Shown here in pieces: positions 57,884 to 64,000 of a DNA stretch of 64,000 nt. Each line of letters opens with the position of its first letter. Position 1 is the first letter of the stretch. Made by a program: the position numbers and the translations under genes. Below the pieces are notes generated by a model, which was not told where the DNA came from, did not search any database, and saw only the letters and a program-made list of their open reading frames with translations. The stretch covers positions 1-64,000 of the forward strand of contig JASAND010013110.1 of NCBI GenBank assembly GCA_030248195.1. Reading direction: 5' to 3'. Source of the DNA: Trissonchulus latispiculum (lineage: Eukaryota > Nematoda > Enoplea > Enoplida > Ironidae).

Positions 57884-58216
57884 TTAACACTGGTTCACAC
57901 TGCCAAAGGCAAAGTTTTAAGTTTTACGGTTTTAATTTATAAGACTTTTAGTTTAAAAAATTTAGTTTTAGCAAGGATTGACTCACACTGGATTGTCAGT
58001 TTTAGGTTTTAACGGTGTGGAATTGCTTTAGCTATCAATCAAAACGCTATGTTCTGCACTAAAATACTAAAAACAAGTTTTAAGACTTGAACAATTTTCA
58101 AGTCCAGTTTTAAGTTTTAAAGAACTCTTCAAACTTAAAACTCAGTGTGAACGCCGTCGCTTAAAACTTAAAACCTTCAAACTTAGTTTTAAAGCGTCAG
58201 TATGAACCGGGCTTTA
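57884..58216. mobile_element. MITE with GGTTCACACTG ends
   Basis: The left end TTAACACTGGTTCACACTG pairs with the complement of the right end (TAAAGCCCGGTTCATACTG). The interior consists of repeated TTTTAAGTTTTA / TAAAACTTAAAA. TTA-like trinucleotides at both edges would fit a PIF/Harbinger-type target, but this is weak. Confidence 0.6.
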
Positions 58217-60710
58217 AGCAGGTATGTTTAGGGCTAACCGCATACTCTTGGTATCTAGCAGGGTTCCCCTCTAGCAGCACTATATTTCGCGAAAATACCA
58301 ACAAACGCTTTACCATAGCAACATAAGACTCTACAAACTCAAAGCAAATTGAACACTAAAGAACAACAATTTTCGGGAATTTTTTGGATCAATTCTAAGT
58401 GAAACAAACTACAGCCAATTAAAATGGGACAAAATTTCATGAAGATTCAGTTATCATCTATCCAAAAAAAGATACGTATATTACTAGCTTTCAAGAGAAA
58501 AACTATTCAAGCAAGCTCAAAGTGGATCAAACCCAGCATTTCTCCAATTTCAAAATGTATACATCGCAAAAATAACTATAGTATTAAAACAAAAAATAAA
58601 AGGGATATTAACTAAGGGTAAACAAACAGAGCAATCAGCTTACTGAGACCAGACAAAATACCCATCATTTAAGCTAAGATAAGAAAGAAAAATTGACAAA
58701 AATACGCAACACTAGAGCGAAAACCCTTAAAGTTAGCACACAATCTGTAAAGAAATAAAAGCTTCATTAGAAACGCTAAAAGGATTATCGAAACATTTAG
58801 ACAAGATCACAGCAAGAGAAACTCCAGAAAATAGACCTTTTGCTTCTGATTTTTTAAAATTTTATCATCAAGTAACGTATTACGTAAGACTTACAGGTCC
58901 AAACATAGGACAAAGATTACCATTTTGAACATTACAACCGCACCAGTTCTGCTTTCTGAGGACGCAAAATATAACAGACAAAAATATCAACCGTTACAAA
59001 GGGGGGAGGGAGCAATCTATAAAGCTACTCTATAAGCATAAAACCTTTTCACATGAAGCCCCCCTTTGGACAAATATCCAATTCACAAAAAGCAAACAAA
59101 CCAGCTAAGCACTAAACACTCCGACAACTTTCATTGCATATTAAACCATGAGTAAAATGGGTGGGGGGGGTAGTCGTAGTTTTGTGTAAGCGTCGGACGC
59201 GTGTCCTCTTTAAATATGATTAATAAACAATTAGAAGTAGAACTGAAAAATGTATGCCTTCCGCAATTTTTTTCTTTTATCCTTGTCATATTTTTCCAGT
59301 TTTCATTTTATAACCGATTCCAATTTCTCACCCCTTCACCACGCTTAGGCAGAACCACAACTCACACCACCACACAAGAGACGGAGGGTCCGTGTTGCGA
59401 ATATCAACACAATCAACAAAGAGAATAAGGAGTCAACAACTAGACCAAAAATAAGAAGAAAAATAATCGAAAGCTTAAACGGCTACAATTACTGGAGAGT
59501 CAAAAATGACGCAAAAAATTGGTAACGAAACCAGGCAGAAAAGCTTCAATTTTCCCTGATAATTGTGGATATACATACCAAAGCTTTTTCATTAATTTTA
59601 GTTTTATACCGTCAGCGAATTCTTTCAAATTCCGTGTCTCTTAAATCCAAAAAAGCAGCAGTATATATTAAATTTTTATTTGAGCGATTTTAAGATGGGG
59701 GACGTGTCGCAATTTCCTTACATCCACTGCCGATACATACTTTTCATATTGCTTTCTGAAGTAGTTTTTCTCTACACCATGAAAAATGGACTTAAAATCA
59801 CACCGACCCTCAAAGCAGCAGACCTACATACAGCAAAATAAACAAAACCGAAAAACAAACCGAGCCAAAATCATGATCTAATCACAGTTTACCAAAAAAG
59901 TGTAGCAAGCTTGCATACTGAAGATACAAATGTTACTCACTATAGTTGTACAACAGATAACAGGCAAAGGCTTTCGTTTAATACAGAAATTCTTACATAC
60001 AGTAAAAAATTTAAAAACACAATTTTAAAAAAATTTAAAAAACAATTTTAATCAAAAAACCAGGAAAACCATTTAAATATACAATTTTTGTTCCATCCTT
60101 CCTCAATAGTAGGCATTAGGCAACTTCAAAACAAGAAATTTCTTGTAAGCAATTAAGTACAATTAACATAATTAATGACAGAGAGAATGCTGAAACTGAT
60201 GTAGAGAGAGATACAGAAAGAAATCATTTTAGCAGAGGATCACAGGTTCCTGTATTGTACGTTGACCCCCAATTAGGCACTCCAACACAATCGAAATAAG
60301 CCCTGAAAATAACAAAAATAATAACTGTCCTCCTGTGTTATACAAATGCAAACTCTCGATTAATATACTACAAGAAAAAGTGTGCTTTCCTTTATAAAAT
60401 TATTGTTACATAGATCAAACATATCATGTAAAACAAAGTGTCCAAACACAAGGCAGTATTTCTTTATTAAAAAACTGAAATGATGCCCACTTTTTGGCTT
60501 AGCTATAACAGTATATATATATGTAGATGGAGAAGGCTAATTTAATTGTATTTTTGGCAATTTTAGACCACTTTACTAGGTCTCCCAACTTTTAAGCTTC
60601 CCGCCCCCATTAATGGGGTAAGCCCATTGTCCCTTAATTTAAATCTAAACAAAGCACAGCTTAGATGATGAACCGCACAGAGAAATAAATATCATATTAA
60701 TCCAAAGAAG
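58217..60710. other. Intergenic, A-rich, nothing recognised
   Basis: Long purine-rich stretch on the plus strand with many stop codons in all frames. Could be intronic or UTR sequence of a minus-strand gene; no exon was identified. Confidence 0.45.
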
Positions 60711-61665
60711 GTATATATGTGGTAGCAAGATAGTAAAATTGGCAAGATAGTTATCTTGCTAAGAGTTTGGCAAGATAGTTATCTTGCTAAAATGTTAGCA
60801 AGATAACAATCTTGCCACGAAATTTAGCAAGATTATTATCTTGCCAAAATTGTTGGTAAGATAGTAAGTAATCTTTCTAGAATTTAGAAAGATAGTCATC
60901 TTACTAGTTTCAGTATAAAACATGTTTTCAATTTGGAAACAAAGAAAGTCATTAGTATACCCTATTCCTGAGTTTAATGCAAGGGGGGACTTTCACAAGA
61001 ATTTAACACTGGTCATTGTGCTCTTTATTTTTGCTGAAGTTATATTTGTAATAGAAAATGCACAGAATTTGCATTATTGCGAAGGTAACAAATATTATAA
61101 TACGTACGTCAAGATTAAATGAAAATGAATCAAAGAAAGATGAAAATTACAGACTTGAGACTAAGATACTCACACTTTCCTAAAAAGACTGAAAAATTAA
61201 GTATGTGCATATTGAACTAATTTTGTGAGGTTGGTTTTGTCGGTAAAGTAGTTATCATTTTTTGTATTTTTCGTAGTTAAATTTGAAATAATATATTAAA
61301 ATATATTCTCTTATGCATTTTCTAATTTTAGCATTTCCATTACCAATATTATTTCAGCAGTGATACAGCACAATGGTTAGTTTTAATTTTGCGAAAGTTC
61401 CCCCCCCCCTTGCGTTAAACTCATTAAATGACTGCCTTTGTTTCCAAATTGATGACACCTTTCATACTGAAACTGATAAGATGACTATCTTGCTAAATTC
61501 TAGTAAGATTACTATCTTACCAACAATTTTGGCAAGACAGTAATCTTGCTAAATTTCGTGGCAAGATTGTTATCTTGCTAAAATTTTAGCAAGATAACTA
61601 TCTTGCCAAACTCTTAGCAAGATAACTATCTTGCCAATTTTACTATCTTGCTACGACATATATAC
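60711..61665. mobile_element. Foldback element with AAGATA/TATCTT iterations
   Basis: Two arms of about 200 bp (60711-60916 and 61464-61665) are inverted copies starting GTATATATGT.GTAGCAAGA. Each arm is itself a chain of palindromes of the type AGCAAGATAGTTATCTTGCT. The 550-bp centre holds a short ORF (60922-61122) with no recognised domain. Confidence 0.85.
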
Positions 61666-61668
61666 AGC

Positions 61669-62692
61669 TTAAGGTGCTGGTATCGCTTTGTGTAAATTCG
61701 ACCCTGCAAGCTTCAATTCTTCATGAAAGTGGATGAAACTTTCCAAATACATTATTTTCGTGCTCTTTAACATTCTGGAACCAGTCCCAGATTTTTAGGT
61801 GTAAAGATAAGAAAGTTTTAGTTTTTGCCCTTATTCTCTCAGTACATGGTCGCTATACCGGATTGGTTGTTATGGCTGAAAAGAGGACACCAAAATGAAC
61901 ATTCTTGCTTTTACAACATTTGAGCTACCTCTAGTGGTTAAGGCAGTATAAGCCAAAAACCATTTTTGGGGCCAAAAAATGGCCATTTTTGAAGAAATCA
62001 GTTTTTTCAAAATTACTGCCAAATCTTACAGACAATTTCGGTTTATTTATACCAAGTTTATACTCAATCGATACACCGTCCGATTGCGCATTTTATCAAT
62101 ACCTATTCGCTGGAGTTCGTTGCTTTAGGCTCGAGAATTCGCCGAAAAACCATTTTGGCAAAATTGCGATTATTTTGTTTTGAACATTGTTTTCTCAAAA
62201 ACAACCCAATGGATTCGCCTGATTTTTGGCTGAATGAAAATTAGCCCTATTGCGGAGGGACAGTTTTCTTGGTTTGAGATAAAACAACTCCAGTTGTGAG
62301 AAAACTGAATAGAAAGCTGCGAAATTTCGTGTCATCGCACGTTTGCCGGATTTTCTGGAGTATTGAGGCTTGTTGAGCCAAATCCAAAAAAATGTCCCTC
62401 GGCCCACATGTCCTTCAAATCATGGCACAAGAAGAAATTTTGGCCAATTCTACAGTTTTGAGAAATCGATGTTCAAAAATTTTTGGTCTATATTCAGTCT
62501 GACAGTCGTCAGCATTTCGGAAATTTTTGCTATTTTCTTGCCAATTTTGCGAGTTTCGTAAGCTCATGTTAATATACAGATCATAAGCTTTAAAACGATG
62601 TATAAAGCTCTTTCCAACTCCCAAAATTGCGAAAGTTATAGCGTTTCGAAAAATCACCACAAAAGCACTGCACAAAAGGATACCAGTACCTT
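61669..62692. mobile_element. TTAA-flanked TIR element B
   Basis: Begins TTAAGGTGCTGGTATC and ends with the complement of TTAAGGTACTGGTATCC, with pairing continuing through CTTTTGTG. TTAA at both edges. It abuts the foldback element at 60711-61665 almost directly. Non-coding. Confidence 0.8.
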
Positions 62693-63127
62693 AAATAAAG
62701 ATTATCCTAATACTTACGGAGTACATACCTAACACTCCTGAATAGAACACCCTTTAGCTTTTGTTTAGCAGGATAAGAATGATGTCGTCAGAATAAAGCC
62801 AAAACTAGACAAAGGACAGGCGAATGTGAAATGACAGGAGACCGGAGCAGCATTACCAATCAGAAAAAGTGTAAACCAGAAGAAAATACCAGAAAATACC
62901 AGTATGACAATAATGACGTAATCCCATGTTGCATGTAGATTGAAGAAAAAGGATTTTTCCAAAGTGACGACAAAAGTCAAACAATATGTAATCCGGCGGC
63001 TGCTGCACAAAAAATCAAATTTTTGGGGAATGAGGGGAGTGGAGAGGAAAATTTGACAAAATGAAGAAGGGAAGAAGGAGGGGCATAGTTCATTAATTGC
63101 TAATTAACACAAAAAGATTGATCATCA
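62693..63127. other. Presumed 3' region of the minus-strand gene
   Basis: No independent gene supported. A minus-strand ORF at 62765-63010 contains a hydrophobic stretch but starts after the stop codon of the exon at 63128 and has no splice support. Confidence 0.4.
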
Positions 63128-63259
63128 TTATTTTGGGATGGCCACATTAATGTAGGAAGGATAGGTATAGATGGGAGCTCCAGTGGCCTGGACCGGGGCT
63201 CCGCCGCTGTGCTCTGTTGCATAGGTCCCGTTCATGGAAGCATGATCGCCTGGCATATG
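63128..63259 (-). CDS. Probable terminal exon of an unrecognised gene (partial)
   Basis: A minus-strand frame of 43 codons plus TAA follows a strong acceptor (T-rich tract, GTTTGTTTTCAG) whose AG is at 63261-63260. It begins His-Met-Pro-Gly-Asp-His and ends GAPIYTYPSYINVAIPK. Codon use is GC-rich and gene-like compared with the AT-rich surroundings. The rest of the gene must lie to the right, mostly beyond the window. I do not recognise the family; a cytoplasmic tail of a membrane or scaffold protein is only a guess. Confidence 0.5.
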   Translation of the reverse strand, partial: HMPGDHASMNGTYATEHSGGAPVQATGAPIYTYPSYINVAIPK

Positions 63260-63261
63260 CT

Positions 63262-64000
63262 GAAAACAAACAAACAAAATGCTAAAAAACAAACAAAAAG
63301 AAAGAAAAATAATACACTTGACAAAAAATCGGAAATACTCTAATTCTGGGTATTAGGAGTATCCGAAAACAATCAGGTACCAATGTTGTCAACGTCTGAA
63401 CTTCGGTTAGAATTAGTAACACTGATCAACTTAGCTATCTAGGTACATAAAATTAATCCGGCTGTTAATTGACCAAGAGTGTTAATTGACCAACATTTAA
63501 AATGGGAGGGACCAACGGATTACGTGGCATTCTTTTTTCTTACCCTATCAAACGAATGGGTCGGCTGAAATTAGCTGTTAGCTGTTAGCAGGAGCATAAC
63601 TGGCTGGAAATAAAATTAGGACAATAACACAACTCCCAACTGAGCACCCACTTGTGCACGCTCACTCGCTGATATGTTTATGTGCTAAAGCTAGAACCTT
63701 TTCAGGCACGCTATTTCGAGCTTCACCGCGTAAACACAACAGCCAGTGAGCGTACACAGTTGCGCACTAGGTACTCAGTTGTGAGGAGGGTAGATTGGTA
63801 CCTAATACTACCTATACCGTGTTTTCATACAGTACATACTGGCACGCAGGTGATGTTTTCAGCGGCCTAACAACTAATGACGCTTGTCACACTCTTAGTT
63901 ATTATGTACGGTTACGTATAGTTGCTGTCCATTTGAGCTACATACTGTAAGGCAGACTAACTTGCTGATAATATGGATAAAATGTTGGATAGAAATAAGA
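63262..64000. other. Presumed intron of the partial minus-strand gene
   Basis: No second exon could be identified with confidence. A 21-base GTAAG-bounded minus-strand segment near 63540-63565 is too short to support. Confidence 0.3.

Noticed and set aside
60922..61122. 66-codon ORF in the centre of the foldback element
   Set aside because: Short, hydrophobic stretch only, no transposase motif; likely chance.
62765..63010. 81-codon minus-strand ORF with a hydrophobic segment as a membrane protein
   Set aside because: Lies downstream of the stop of the exon at 63128-63259 and has no splice or homology support.

Overview
The window looks like nematode nuclear DNA from a large, repeat-rich, intron-rich genome. 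The clearest marker is a two-exon gene at 41504-42859 for a nematode-type cuticle collagen (N-terminal membrane anchor, RxxR processing site, cysteine-flanked Gly-X-Y blocks). Introns of up to about 3 kb, packed with small transposons and tandem repeats, set it apart from compact genomes such as Caenorhabditis. The species cannot be named from the sequence.

Layout. 168-3467: a frameshifted CR1/Jockey-like non-LTR retrotransposon ending in an (ATTCTTGT)3 tail. 3471-5144: a 149-bp satellite array joined to a 145-bp-type repeat and a foldback element. 5442-6266: a hAT-type MITE containing a second, nested hAT-type MITE. 6969-32476 (+): a complete 33-exon DNA topoisomerase II gene coding for 1718 aa in my model, with every exon junction in phase; its introns hold satellite arrays, a second satellite/foldback composite, and hAT-, TA- and TTAA-flanked elements. 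32477-41405: no convincing gene, several TIR elements. 41406-42971 (+): TATA box, cuticle collagen gene, poly(A) signals. 43232-55280 (-): a 15-exon gene for an AASDH-like protein (adenylation domain, carrier domain, PQQ-type beta-propeller; 934 aa), tail to tail with the collagen gene. Inside its largest intron, on the opposite strand, lies a complete three-exon VAP/MSP-domain gene (47568-49142, +). 55281-63127: essentially gene-free, A-rich on the + strand, with a MITE, a foldback element and a TTAA-flanked element. 63128-63259 (-): one probable terminal exon of an unrecognised gene.

The genes belong to unrelated pathways (DNA topology, cuticle, adenylate-forming chemistry, ER contact sites), and no operon-like spacing is seen. 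The most striking theme is the mobile DNA. Many small TIR elements are built from one short, mostly self-complementary motif repeated over and over, with a different motif in each element, and several have perfect 8-bp target duplications. Two composites also carry satellite arrays next to the same foldback tail.
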